Part shown: positions 35,437 through 44,047 of the stretch, piece after piece | Layout of the letters: each line of letters begins with the position of its first letter | How positions within the stretch are numbered: position 1 is the stretch's first letter | Assembly: GCF_005281345.1 (NCBI RefSeq) | Contig: NZ_SZXJ01000044.1 | Location: 229,617 to 293,616, forward strand | DNA: 64,000 bases | Direction: 5' to 3' | DNA from: Citrobacter sp. wls619 | Lineage (GTDB): Bacteria; Pseudomonadota; Gammaproteobacteria; Enterobacterales; Enterobacteriaceae | Position numbers and translations under genes: made by a program | The notes under the pieces: model-generated | Databases searched by the model: none | What the model saw: the letters and a program-made list of their open reading frames with translations, nothing else | What the model was told of the DNA's origin: nothing

Positions 35437-36535
35437 ATGTTTGAAATTAATCCGGTAAATAACCGCATTCAGGACCTCACGGAACGCTCTGACGTTCTTA
35501 GGGGGTATCTTTGACTATGATGCAAAGAAAGAGCGTCTGGAAGAAGTAAACGCCGAGCTGGAACAGCCTGACGTCTGGAACGAACCCGAACGCGCACAGG
35601 CGCTGGGTAAAGAACGTTCTTCCCTTGAGGCCATTGTCGACACGCTCGACCAGATGAGCCAGGGCCTGGAAGATGTCTCCGGCCTGCTGGAACTGGCTGT
35701 AGAAGCCGACGACGAAGAAACCTTTAACGAAGCCGTAGCAGAACTCGATACGCTGGAAGATAAACTGGCACAGCTGGAATTCCGTCGTATGTTCTCCGGT
35801 GAATATGACAGCGCAGATTGCTATCTTGATATTCAGGCGGGCTCCGGCGGTACCGAAGCGCAGGATTGGGCCAGCATGCTGATGCGTATGTATCTGCGTT
35901 GGGCTGAAGCTCGCGGCTTTAAGACGGAAATTATTGAAGAGTCTGAAGGTGAAGTGGCGGGTATTAAATCCGTGACCATCAGAATCGCTGGAGAATATGC
36001 TTACGGTTGGTTGCGCACGGAAACCGGTGTACATCGTCTGGTGCGTAAGAGCCCGTTCGATTCCGGCGGCCGTCGCCATACGTCATTTAGTTCTGCGTTT
36101 GTTTATCCGGAAGTTGACGATGATATCGATATCGATATCAACCCAGCAGACCTGCGTATCGACGTTTACCGCGCCTCGGGTGCGGGCGGTCAGCACGTTA
36201 ACCGTACGGAATCTGCGGTACGTATCACTCACATCCCGACCGGGATTGTAACGCAGTGCCAGAACGACCGTTCCCAGCACAAGAATAAAGACCAGGCCAT
36301 GAAGCAGATGAAAGCGAAGCTTTATGAACTGGAAATGCAGAAGAAGAATGCCGAGAAACAGGCGATGGAAGACACCAAGTCCGACATCGGCTGGGGTAGC
36401 CAGATTCGTTCTTATGTCCTTGATGACTCCCGCATTAAAGATCTGCGTACCGGGGTTGAAACCCGCAACACGCAGGCCGTGCTGGATGGCAGCCTGGATC
36501 AATTTATCGAAGCAAGTTTGAAAGCAGGGTTATGA
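35437..36535 (+). CDS. prfB: Peptide chain release factor 2 (programmed +1 frameshift)
   Basis: Terminates translation at UGA and UAA. Codons 1-25 (35437-35511, [10 protein letters not shown]...LRGYL) are followed by an in-frame TGA at 35512-35514. A +1 shift continues at GAC (35513) and gives a 365-aa protein, as in E. coli. The body has the codon-recognition tripeptide SPF (KSPFDSGG) and the peptidyl-transferase GGQ motif ([12 protein letters not shown]). Autoregulated: low RF2 favours frameshifting. lysS follows after 9 bp. Confidence 0.98.
35500..35515 (+). promoter_or_regulatory. RF2 programmed frameshift site
   Basis: Internal Shine-Dalgarno-like AGGGGG (35500-35505), TAT spacer, slippery CTT and stop TGA followed by C: the canonical RF2 +1 frameshift signal. 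Confidence 0.97.
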
Positions 36536-36544
36536 GGAACCAAC

Positions 36545-38062
36545 ATGTCTGAACAACACGCACAGGGCGCTGACGCGGTAGCCGACCTTAACAATGAACT
36601 GAAAACGCGTCGTGAGAAGCTGGCTAGCCTGCGTGAGCAGGGGATCCCGTTCCCGAACGATTTCCGTCGCGATCATACCTCAGACCAACTGCACGCTGAC
36701 TTCGACGCGAAAGAAAACGAAGAGCTGGAAGCGCTGAACATTGAGGTATCCGTTGCTGGCCGCATGATGACCCGTCGTATTATGGGTAAAGCATCATTCG
36801 TTACGCTGCAGGATGTTGGCGGCCGTATTCAGCTGTACGTTGCGCGCGACGATCTGCCGGAAGGCGTCTACAACGAGCAGTTCAAAAAATGGGATCTGGG
36901 CGATATCCTCGGCGCGAAAGGTAAGTTGTTTAAGACCAAAACCGGCGAACTGTCCATCCATTGCACCGAGCTGCGTCTGCTGACCAAAGCCCTGCGTCCG
37001 CTGCCGGATAAATTCCATGGTCTGCAGGATCAGGAAGCGCGCTACCGCCAGCGTTACCTGGATCTCATCTCTAACGATGAATCCCGCAACACCTTTAAAG
37101 TGCGTTCACAGATTATGGCGGGTATCCGTCAGTTCATGGTGGGTCGCGGCTTTATGGAAGTAGAAACCCCGATGATGCAGGTGATCCCCGGCGGTGCGGC
37201 AGCGCGTCCGTTTATCACTCATCATAACGCGCTGGATCTGGACATGTACCTGCGTATCGCGCCGGAACTGTACCTCAAGCGTCTGGTGGTGGGCGGTTTC
37301 GAACGCGTATTCGAAATTAACCGTAACTTCCGTAATGAAGGCATCTCTGTTCGCCATAACCCTGAGTTCACCATGATGGAACTCTACATGGCTTATGCGG
37401 ACTACAAAGATCTGATCGAACTGACCGAATCGTTGTTCCGTACTTTGGCACAGAACGTTCTCGGAACGACCGAAGTGCCTTACGGTGAAGAAGTCTTCGA
37501 CTTTGGCAAGCCGTTCGAAAAACTGACCATGCGCGAAGCGATTCAGAAATACCGTCCGGAAACCAATATGACGGATCTGGACAACTTCGACTCAGCGAAA
37601 GCGATTGCTGAATCTATCGGCATCAAAGTTGAGAAGAGCTGGGGTCTGGGCCGTATCGTGACGGAGATCTTTGAAGAAGTGGCGGAAGCGCACCTGATTC
37701 AGCCGACCTTCATCACCGAATATCCGGCAGAGGTTTCTCCGCTGGCGCGTCGTAATGATGAAAACCCGGAAATCACCGATCGCTTTGAATTCTTCATTGG
37801 CGGTCGCGAAATCGGTAACGGTTTCAGCGAGCTGAACGATGCAGAAGATCAGGCGCAGCGTTTCCAGGATCAGGTTAATGCTAAAGATGCAGGCGATGAC
37901 GAAGCGATGTTCTACGACGAAGACTACGTCACCGCTCTGGAACATGGTCTGCCGCCGACTGCGGGTCTGGGTATTGGTATCGACCGTATGGTGATGCTGT
38001 TCACTAACAGCCACACTATCCGCGACGTGATCCTGTTCCCGGCAATGCGCCCGGTTAAGTAA
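36545..38062 (+). CDS. lysS: Lysyl-tRNA synthetase (class II)
   Basis: Charges tRNA-Lys with lysine. The 505-aa product has an N-terminal OB-fold anticodon-binding domain (about residues 65-150) and a class II catalytic core with [14 protein letters not shown] (motif 2, about 262) and [12 protein letters not shown] (motif 3, about 475). Forms a prfB-lysS operon, with SD GAGG nine bases before ATG. Length equals E. coli LysS. Confidence 0.97.
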   Translation: MSEQHAQGADAVADLNNELKTRREKLASLREQGIPFPNDFRRDHTSDQLHADFDAKENEELEALNIEVSVAGRMMTRRIMGKASFVTLQDVGGRIQLYVARDDLPEGVYNEQFKKWDLGDILGAKGKLFKTKTGELSIHCTELRLLTKALRPLPDKFHGLQDQEARYRQRYLDLISNDESRNTFKVRSQIMAGIRQFMVGRGFMEVETPMMQVIPGGAAARPFITHHNALDLDMYLRIAPELYLKRLVVGGFERVFEINRNFRNEGISVRHNPEFTMMELYMAYADYKDLIELTESLFRTLAQNVLGTTEVPYGEEVFDFGKPFEKLTMREAIQKYRPETNMTDLDNFDSAKAIAESIGIKVEKSWGLGRIVTEIFEEVAEAHLIQPTFITEYPAEVSPLARRNDENPEITDRFEFFIGGREIGNGFSELNDAEDQAQRFQDQVNAKDAGDDEAMFYDEDYVTALEHGLPPTAGLGIGIDRMVMLFTNSHTIRDVILFPAMRPVK

Positions 38063-38072
38063 GATGTGAACT

Positions 38073-38156
38073 GCCGGATGGCGGCTGATGCCTTTTCCGG
38101 CCTACGGGGAAGACGATTCGTAGGCCGGATAAAACGCGTTTGCGTTGCCATCCGGC
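38073..38156. repeat. BIME between lysS and idi
   Basis: Two REP palindromes (GCCGGATGG...TTCCGGC and GGCCGGAT...ATCCGGC) between convergent lysS and idi. Confidence 0.85.
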
Positions 38157-38158
38157 AA

Positions 38159-38707
38159 TCAATTACGGTTAGCAAACTCGCGCAATAATTCTCGTGCTTT
38201 ATCATTCGATGCCTGCATTACCATCCACGGGCTGAAGGCCCACGGTGTAGCGTCAACCCCGCATAACACATCCTCAAGATTGCTCCACCGATAATCCATC
38301 ACTTCCTCTGTATTAGGCTGTAGCGTGCTGATTAGCTGTGCGGCATATACCGGGCAAACTTCATTTTCCACAATTCCACTGGGATCTGCGGCACAATAGC
38401 GAAAATCAGCGTAGACGGGCGTGAGTGCGTGAATGTCAGCTCCCAACTCGAAGCGGGCGCGACGGATAATGGCGTCTTCAGTTGTTTCCCCTGATTGTGG
38501 ATGACCGCACACCGAGTTTGTCCAGACACCTGGCCAGGCTTTTTTGTGCAGTGAACGACGGGTAACTAACAGCTGGCCCTGGTCGTTAAAAATCCAACAG
38601 GAAAACGCGAGATGTAGAGGGGTATTGTGGGTGTGAGCGGCATACTTCTCGAGTATACCTGAAGGTATATCTTGCTCATCCAGCAAAACGACATGTTCCC
38701 CGGCCAT
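38159..38707 (-). CDS. idi: Isopentenyl-diphosphate delta-isomerase (type 1)
   Basis: Nudix-fold metalloenzyme interconverting IPP and DMAPP. The product is 182 aa from ATG 38705-38707 ([19 protein letters not shown]); a longer frame is not supported. The active-site Cys is in NSVCGHP (about residue 67), the Nudix-like region is [17 protein letters not shown], and the catalytic Glu region is ENEVCPVYA (about 115). More diverged from E. coli than lysS is. Confidence 0.95.
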   Translation of the reverse strand: MAGEHVVLLDEQDIPSGILEKYAAHTHNTPLHLAFSCWIFNDQGQLLVTRRSLHKKAWPGVWTNSVCGHPQSGETTEDAIIRRARFELGADIHALTPVYADFRYCAADPSGIVENEVCPVYAAQLISTLQPNTEEVMDYRWSNLEDVLCGVDATPWAFSPWMVMQASNDKARELLREFANRN

Positions 38708-38760
38708 GACAACTCCTGAAAAGAAAAAATAACCCAGCACAAACCCGCCGGGTCATGTAC

Positions 38761-38890
38761 TCAGGCCACTAGGGTAGCCCATAAATGGGACAAAGGCATT
38801 ACCAAAACAAGCCCTGGCAGCATGTTGGCGACCGAAAATAGTTTAATGTTGCAGATGCGCAATCCGGTCGCGACCATGAGTAATCCGCCA
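38761..38890 (-). pseudogene. yqgA: 3' remnant of yqgA (DUF554 membrane protein)
   Basis: The last 42 codons before the stop at 38761 read GGLLMVATGLRICNIKLFSV... and end MPLSHLWATLVA, closely resembling the C-terminal tail of E. coli YqgA as I remember it. The homology stops abruptly at about 38890, where a run of eight G/C pairs begins, and nothing resembling the N-terminal 190 residues is present. The intact gene is missing, so this is a deletion relic. Confidence 0.62.
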
Positions 38891-39186
38891 TCATGTCGGG
38901 GGGGGATCCTCGACTGGCTGGAGTCCGGCCTGGAAGCCGCGATATTGCTACCCTCTTTAAAAGTTGACGCCGATAAACTCAGCCAGTGCTGAGTGGTGGA
39001 TGTATTCCCCTCGCCACACATATTTTATCCGGTGCTGGTGAAATTACCGTCCATGCCTTATTTACCCGCGCTGATGGATATTATTGCGCGGGGATATCCG
39101 TTTACTACATCAGGTGGAGCCGAAGCGATTGGGGATCCTCCAACTGGCTGGTATGATAATTGCCTCTGGTTTGGAGGTGAACGTTC
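38891..39186. other. Gene-poor junction between yqgA relic and ygeR
   Basis: No credible intact gene. A plus-strand reading from 38901 gives a protein-like tail (ILDWLESGLEAAILLPSLK...) ending at TGA 38990-38992, and 39020-39150 also reads open (PSMPYLPALMDIIARGYPF), so debris of one or two genes is likely. The sequence GGGGATCCTC-ACTGGCTGG occurs twice (38900-38923 and 39131-39151). The second copy overlaps the ygeR promoter. Confidence 0.45.
39130..39160 (+). promoter_or_regulatory. Candidate ygeR promoter
   Basis: TTGGGG at 39130-39135, 17-bp spacer and TATGAT (39153-39158), about 30 bp before the ygeR start. The -10 is good and the -35 moderate. Confidence 0.6.
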
Positions 39187-39930
39187 GTGTTTAGTGCAGA
39201 ATGTCTGATGAGTAAACGCTTTTATATCTTGATAATGTTGGTGGGCAGCCTGATCGTTGCAGGATGTTCCAGTTCATCTGATTCCGGCTCTACGTATACC
39301 GTGAAGCGTGGCGATACGCTGTACGCGATTTCGCGCTCTACCGGTACCAGCGTCAGGGATCTCGCCCGTCTCAACAACATCTCTCCTCCCTATACCATCG
39401 AAGTAGGGCAAAGGCTGAAGCTTATCGGTAGCACGAAAACCAGCCCGACTTCCGGCAAGACCACCACAAAATCGTCCACAAAGACAGCGGCAGTCAGACC
39501 GTCGTCCTCCGTACCGCAGTCATCCTGGCCGCCGGTGGGACAACGCTGCTGGCAGTGGCCAGCCAGCGGAAAAGTGATCCTGCCTTATTCAACGGCGGAT
39601 GGCGGCAACAAGGGTATTGATATCTCAGCTGCGCGCGGCACGCCGGTTTATGCGGCGGGAGCAGGGAAGGTGGTTTATGTCGGCAACCAGCTGCGGGGCT
39701 ATGGCAACCTCATCATGATTAAGCACAGTGAGGATTACATTACCGCTTATGCGCATAATGATACGCTACTGGTGAATAACGGGCAGAGCGTGAAGGCCGG
39801 GCAGAAAATTGCCACCATGGGTAGCACTGATGCGGCATCTGTTCGCCTGCACTTCCAGATTCGCTATCGCGCAACGGCGATTGATCCGCTGCGTTATTTA
39901 CCGCCGCAGGGGAGTAAACCTAAGTGCTAA
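39187..39930 (+). CDS. ygeR: LysM/M23 lipoprotein amidase activator YgeR (ActS)
   Basis: Outer-membrane-associated lipoprotein with a degenerate LytM domain; in E. coli ActS activates the cell-wall amidases at division. The 247-aa product starts at GTG 39187, chosen for the strong SD GGAGGT eight bases upstream; an in-frame ATG at 39208 is the alternative. Lipobox IVAGC gives lipidated Cys27. One LysM domain (YTVKRGDTLYAISRSTG, about 36-80), a Ser/Thr-rich linker, then the peptidase M23 fold (about 130-240) ending RYLPPQG. Placed beside glyU as in E. coli. Confidence 0.93.
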   Translation: MFSAECLMSKRFYILIMLVGSLIVAGCSSSSDSGSTYTVKRGDTLYAISRSTGTSVRDLARLNNISPPYTIEVGQRLKLIGSTKTSPTSGKTTTKSSTKTAAVRPSSSVPQSSWPPVGQRCWQWPASGKVILPYSTADGGNKGIDISAARGTPVYAAGAGKVVYVGNQLRGYGNLIMIKHSEDYITAYAHNDTLLVNNGQSVKAGQKIATMGSTDAASVRLHFQIRYRATAIDPLRYLPPQGSKPKC

Positions 39931-40010
39931 AAGGCTATTTTATCAGCAGTTAGCATCGTTTGGGCTTGTCAGAGGATGCGTAAGGTCTATAATGGCCCAC
40001 GCACCTCTTC

Positions 40011-40084
40011 GCGGGCGTAGTTCAATGGTAGAACGAGAGCTTCCCAAGCTCTATACGAGGGTTCGATTCCCTTCGCCCGCTCCA
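40011..40084 (+). tRNA. glyU: tRNA-Gly (anticodon CCC)
   Basis: 74-nt tRNA. Acceptor GCGGGCG (40011-40017) pairs with CGCCCGC, the D arm contains AGTTCAATGGTAGAAC, the anticodon loop CTTCCCAAG has CCC, and the T arm is GAGGGTTCGATTCCCTT. The CCA end (TCCA) is encoded. Same neighbour (ygeR) as E. coli glyU. Confidence 0.97.
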
Positions 40085-40195
40085 AACTTAAGTTTCCTGA
40101 AGTCTGTCCTACTCAATTACCCCTTGATAAATCGGCAGTTATAGCATTCTTTTCATCAATTGAACTCAATGGACTCCTTCATGGTGAGTACATAA

Positions 40196-40220
40196 AATAC
40201 CGGCCATAATGACCGGTATT
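40196..40220. terminator. Bidirectional terminator-like hairpin
   Basis: Perfect 8-bp stem AATACCGG (40196-40203) with CCGGTATT (40213-40220), between glyU and the convergent oxidase gene. A- and T-containing flanks suit termination from either side. Confidence 0.6.
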
Positions 40221-40307
40221 CAGCATTATTATCTATTCTTTAATAATGTCTCTGGTGAGTGGAGTAGAGGGGGTTAATATTCCACGCCGTTAACCCAAAG
40301 CATGCTC

Positions 40308-41510
40308 TTATTCTTCCAGATCACGTAAGGTCAGCAGTTTGGTTTTTTTCACCTGCTCGATGTCTTTGGTTCCACCGAGCATCATATTGATGACTAATTC
40401 CTTGTTGAGTTGCTCGATAACAGAAGCAACACCTTGAGCTCCGCCGAGGTTTAGACCGTACAGGACAGGACGTCCGATAGCCACTATATCAGCGCCGCTA
40501 GCGATAGCTTTAAATACATGTGAACCACGACGCACACCACTATCAAAAATAATGGGCACGCGTTTATTTACAACTTTTGCGATAGAGGGCAATACATCAA
40601 ATGAAGATGGCCCACTATCGAGTTGCCTTCCCCCGTGGTTAGAAACCCAGATAGCTGCAGCCCCGGCCTTAATAGCAACCTCTGCATCTTCCGGCGACTG
40701 AATTCCTTTCACAATGACCGGCAAACCGGAGATTTGGTGAACGTATTTAATATCTTCCGGTGTGAAGGCTTGTTTGGCTTGTGCGTAAATTTCGCTGATA
40801 CCAGAACCTTTGCCTGTTTTTGAACCGTCATCACTCTGCTTCGCAAACATCTCAAGATTTGCAAAGCCGAGAGGGAACTGGAAATTATTCTTTATATCGT
40901 CTTCGCGATATCCACCAACGGGTGAATCGACAGTCAGAATGATCGCTTTTGCACCATGTTTAACCGCTTCATTCAATATAAATTCGTTAAATTTATTATT
41001 TTTACTCATATAGAGCTGGAAGAAGAAAGGGTTTCCCTCTGATGCCCTGGAAACGTCTTCAATGGTTTTATTTCCGTAGGTGCTTAAAGAGAAAATTGAA
41101 CCTACCTGGGCCATTCCTCGGGCTGTGGCGAGTTCACCGGCTTCGTGCGCCAGACCCTGGGCTGCCATTGGCGCCTGGATTATGGGGGTTTTTAGCGGAA
41201 TGCCCAGCAAACTGGTTGAAAGATTGATATTTTTTAATTCAATACCTTGCAATACTCGTGGAACGATGAATTTCTTATCAAAGCTCTCGGTATTACTGCG
41301 CAGATTATTTTCATCTTCCGCGCCTCCACGAATATAACCAAATGCTCCCTTTTCCATTCTGGCTTTTACTTGATCTTCAAGAGAGTCAATGTTGACCATT
41401 TTAATGGGGTGCTCTTCGGTGCTGGCTTTATATGCTTCGGCTTGCGCCAGACCTGATGAAATCATCATCGCGACAGAGGCTATGGCCAGAATTTTTTTAT
41501 TCACTTTCAT
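40308..41510 (-). CDS. Exported FMN-dependent alpha-hydroxy-acid oxidase/dehydrogenase
   Basis: 400-aa member of the lactate oxidase/glycolate oxidase/LldD family, substrate unknown. The key residues are present: Tyr59 in GAFGYIRGGAEDE, Tyr167 in QLYMSK, Lys268 in VIVKGI, and His292/Arg295 in NHGGRQLDSG. Unusually it starts with a Sec-type signal peptide (MKVNKKILAIASVAMM, cleavage after LAQA, residue 24), so the FMN enzyme should be periplasmic. ATG 41508-41510 has a GGAAG SD; a longer frame to 41561 would bury the signal. It lies 13 bp after a yceI-like gene that is also exported. More AT-rich by eye than the core genes. Confidence 0.9.
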   Translation of the reverse strand: MKVNKKILAIASVAMMISSGLAQAEAYKASTEEHPIKMVNIDSLEDQVKARMEKGAFGYIRGGAEDENNLRSNTESFDKKFIVPRVLQGIELKNINLSTSLLGIPLKTPIIQAPMAAQGLAHEAGELATARGMAQVGSIFSLSTYGNKTIEDVSRASEGNPFFFQLYMSKNNKFNEFILNEAVKHGAKAIILTVDSPVGGYREDDIKNNFQFPLGFANLEMFAKQSDDGSKTGKGSGISEIYAQAKQAFTPEDIKYVHQISGLPVIVKGIQSPEDAEVAIKAGAAAIWVSNHGGRQLDSGPSSFDVLPSIAKVVNKRVPIIFDSGVRRGSHVFKAIASGADIVAIGRPVLYGLNLGGAQGVASVIEQLNKELVINMMLGGTKDIEQVKKTKLLTLRDLEE

Positions 41511-41523
41511 TCTTACTTCCTTG

Positions 41524-42090
41524 TTATTGGCGTATTGCTTCAGCCTGAATATTAATATCAACTGTTTTGCTCATTCCTATGTTGACGAGATAATCAACAC
41601 CCCATTGGGTACGATCAATTTTTGCAGAGAAATCGCCACCGCAGACCTGAGCGTTGAAAACCGGACTCATATAGCAGCCGAATTTGGTCGTCGTTAACGT
41701 GACAGGTTTAGTAACACCTTTCATCGTCAACATCCCTTCAATGGAGGCGGGCTTGCCCTCAGAGAAGTTCCATTTTATTGATTTGAATACAATATCCGGA
41801 TATTTTTCTGCATCAAGTATATCGCTGCTACGGATATGTTTATCAAATGCTTCCAGACCGGTATTGAGAGATTTAACAGGAATGGTTACCTGCATTTCAC
41901 CTTGCTGTTTCTCTGGAAGATATTTCACTTCTCCGCTGATGGAGTAAAAGCCACCATGGTTGGTTGATGTCTGAAAATGGTCGATATTAAATATCGCATT
42001 CGTATGCGTACTATCTAATTTATATATTTCGGCATGTGCAATATTCACAAAGCCTAATGCGCATACTGCGATCAATATGTTCTTGTTCAT
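41524..42090 (-). CDS. YceI-family periplasmic protein
   Basis: 188-aa protein with a Sec signal peptide (residues 1-20, MNKNILIAVC...IAHA, then EIYKLD) and a YceI lipocalin-like domain (YKLDSTHTNAIFNIDHF near the N-terminus, FDKHIRSSDILDAEKYPDI in the middle). YceI proteins bind isoprenoid or other lipophilic ligands in a beta-barrel. It is the first gene of a two-gene unit with the FMN oxidase. It is not yceI itself by location, so no symbol is given. Confidence 0.9.
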   Translation of the reverse strand: MNKNILIAVCALGFVNIAHAEIYKLDSTHTNAIFNIDHFQTSTNHGGFYSISGEVKYLPEKQQGEMQVTIPVKSLNTGLEAFDKHIRSSDILDAEKYPDIVFKSIKWNFSEGKPASIEGMLTMKGVTKPVTLTTTKFGCYMSPVFNAQVCGGDFSAKIDRTQWGVDYLVNIGMSKTVDINIQAEAIRQ

Positions 42091-42326
42091 GGTGTAACCT
42101 CAGAGATAGAAAACAGATGCATTTATAATTCATGTGTTATAACCCGTCCAGATTGAAAAGTGGGAAGCAGTGTCCCATTTATAGAACGATAGGGAGATGT
42201 AGGGAGATTATTCGCTGTTGAATAATCCCCCTGTATCACTTTTGAATTATAAGGGTATACTGGATTTAATATTACCCGCTCAATCTCTGATAACGCTTAG
42301 AAAATAAATTTTCCTGCGATAACAGG

Positions 42327-42956
42327 TTATCCTTGCATGAGATATTCTCTATGTTCCAAAATTTTTTCCACCAGGAGATTCACACCATTGTCGTTCGCGA
42401 TATCTATCAGCGGCACTGAAAATCCGATACCGCGAATTTGGTTATTGTCAGAAAATTGTACTTTGGAATGGGTATCAGGATAGCCCTCATAGCTGTCCCA
42501 CATCTCTTCTGGAGAGGAATACGGTGTGTCATTGTTTGCTGCGGAGAAGAGATAAATATTCAGATAACTTTGGGATTTGTCGACGGGGGTTTTCAGCCGG
42601 GTTGCCAGTGGTTCTTCATCTTTTGGGTACTGTGATGTGCGTCGGTGATACTCTAATTCACTGTCAGTAACCAGTTTAAAATCAATCACATAATCGGTCA
42701 TCAACATCGGTAAAGAAGGCTGCTTTTGTTTGCCAAAGACGAATGACACATCCATCATTGGCAGGTAGTCCCATTTCCAACTCTCCAGTGGATTCATGCC
42801 GCGACGAGGAGGTTTATTGAAACTCCATGTATCCCAGAGGAGAAAAGATGTTTCTATTTTCTGCGCAACTTCATTGATCATTGGCAGAATTTGCTGGTAA
42901 TACGCCCCGCAGATGCGGTGAGCCTGACGAACCTGAGCAAAGGGATCATGTGTCAT
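42327..42956 (-). CDS. Hypothetical protein, second gene of PD-ExK cassette
   Basis: 209-aa cytosolic protein that I do not recognise. No signal or membrane segment; it is rich in Trp, Tyr and Pro in the first half (SFLLWDTWSFNKPPRRG, SWKWDYLPMMDVSFVFG) and acidic later. Its ATG shares one base with the stop of the upstream nuclease-like gene (TAATG), so the two are translationally coupled and probably act together. Roles such as partner, specificity subunit or immunity protein are speculation. Confidence 0.75.
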   Translation of the reverse strand: MTHDPFAQVRQAHRICGAYYQQILPMINEVAQKIETSFLLWDTWSFNKPPRRGMNPLESWKWDYLPMMDVSFVFGKQKQPSLPMLMTDYVIDFKLVTDSELEYHRRTSQYPKDEEPLATRLKTPVDKSQSYLNIYLFSAANNDTPYSSPEEMWDSYEGYPDTHSKVQFSDNNQIRGIGFSVPLIDIANDNGVNLLVEKILEHREYLMQG

Positions 42957-43678
42957 TATTGTTCCTTAATAAGTGATAAATCGCCGGAGAGGGGATTCTC
43001 TGTCAGAAATTGACTAAATCTGTGCCAGGGAAGCAGAGGTTCACGGATGCCGTACAGCGCAAGGGCTTTCAGGCAATCAGCAACGATGCGCTTATCCTGA
43101 GGAGCATTCCATTCTGAATGCTGGAAAATTTCTCTGAGTCTACGCCATTCCAGTCCATGAAATTCAACCTGGGGAAACTCTGTCGCTAATTCGTGAAACC
43201 AGGTTTCTGCTGCGGCGGGCAGGTTGCCCAGGGCTAAAAAATGGACAACAGGTTTGGCGTCATCATCGTGTAAATAAGTATAAAGTTCTTTTCGCCATTG
43301 CTGCTGATATTGCATCCCTCCAGCAGGTGGTTTTACCTCGACAATCAGTGCTGCATGTTCGAAGGTGATGACCACATCCGGTTCAGAAAATTGTTCCAGA
43401 CCAGATGTGAATGGCTGCATTTTTTCATCAATGGAATCGGGAAAAGCGAATTTTGGCCAGAAAGTGATAGCTTCATAAGCTCCCCAGTCATCCCTGGATT
43501 TCCCTGTCAATGCAGAAAAGAAATGACGCATTGCAGCAGGTGATAAATAGTTAACCCGGCTCCAGATTGCAGCTGTGAGTAGATCTTCATAGGACTGAAA
43601 AACAGTTCGCCAGCTTTGTCGCATCCCTTCATTTAGCGTTATTCTTCCCGCTTTACCTTCCAGAATGGCATTTAACAT
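42956..43678 (-). CDS. Putative PD-(D/E)XK nuclease-fold protein
   Basis: 240-aa protein of unknown function. Residues 99-116 read EPDVVITFEHAALIVEVK: P100-D101 followed by E114-x-K116 after a hydrophobic strand, the arrangement of the PD-(D/E)XK core, with a preceding helix carrying E31-D32 (SYEDLLTAAIW). A Gln-rich segment follows (QYQQQW, residues 123-128), like the helix after the core in restriction-type nucleases. The fold call is by pattern only. First gene of a coupled pair with the gene ending at 42327. No methyltransferase or known defence gene is adjacent. Confidence 0.72.
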   Translation of the reverse strand: MLNAILEGKAGRITLNEGMRQSWRTVFQSYEDLLTAAIWSRVNYLSPAAMRHFFSALTGKSRDDWGAYEAITFWPKFAFPDSIDEKMQPFTSGLEQFSEPDVVITFEHAALIVEVKPPAGGMQYQQQWRKELYTYLHDDDAKPVVHFLALGNLPAAAETWFHELATEFPQVEFHGLEWRRLREIFQHSEWNAPQDKRIVADCLKALALYGIREPLLPWHRFSQFLTENPLSGDLSLIKEQ

Positions 43679-44047
43679 CCAATATTCCTTAATGTGGCTT
43701 AGATAATAAAATTAGTCGGTTAGCTTTATTTTCGAATCGTTTATACGGACAGACCAAGCGTAACAATCATCTACCTTATCATTCCATCTTGCCAGTCCGG
43801 CAGCACAGAAATTTATCCGATGAAACCCCTCTGGGTATCGTGTTGTTGTGCGGAAAAGTTGTTTGGGAAAATGGGCATTACCGTGCGGGCACTGCTGCGC
43901 CAAAACGTTGAGCCTGATGAGGTGCAGGAAATCCTCCCGGATGCGCAAAAAGGTGCTTTCGCAAAGGAGGATGGCGAGTAGCTGGTAGATAAAGCAGGTA
44001 AACGACTGGAATAGGTATTAAGGGGGGCTGCCCCCCTCCGTTTTCCC
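43679..44047. other. Interval with decayed coding remnants
   Basis: 369 bp with no intact recognisable gene. The plus strand holds a short ORF (43820-43981, 53 aa, containing MGITVRALLRQNVEPDEVQEIL) without an SD, and an overlapping frame reads DETPLGIVLLCGKVVWENG before stopping. Past the TAG the first frame continues LVDKAGKRLE to another stop. This looks like frameshifted debris, possibly phage- or island-derived. A minus-strand 78-codon ORF (43712-43948) has no recognisable features. Confidence 0.4.
44021..44037. terminator. GC-rich terminator hairpin
   Basis: Perfect stem AGGGGGG (44021-44027) with CCCCCCT (44031-44037) and a three-base loop, just beyond the stop of the minus-strand acetyltransferase. 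It can serve that gene on the minus strand, while the plus strand has a CCGTTTTCC tail. Confidence 0.7.
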
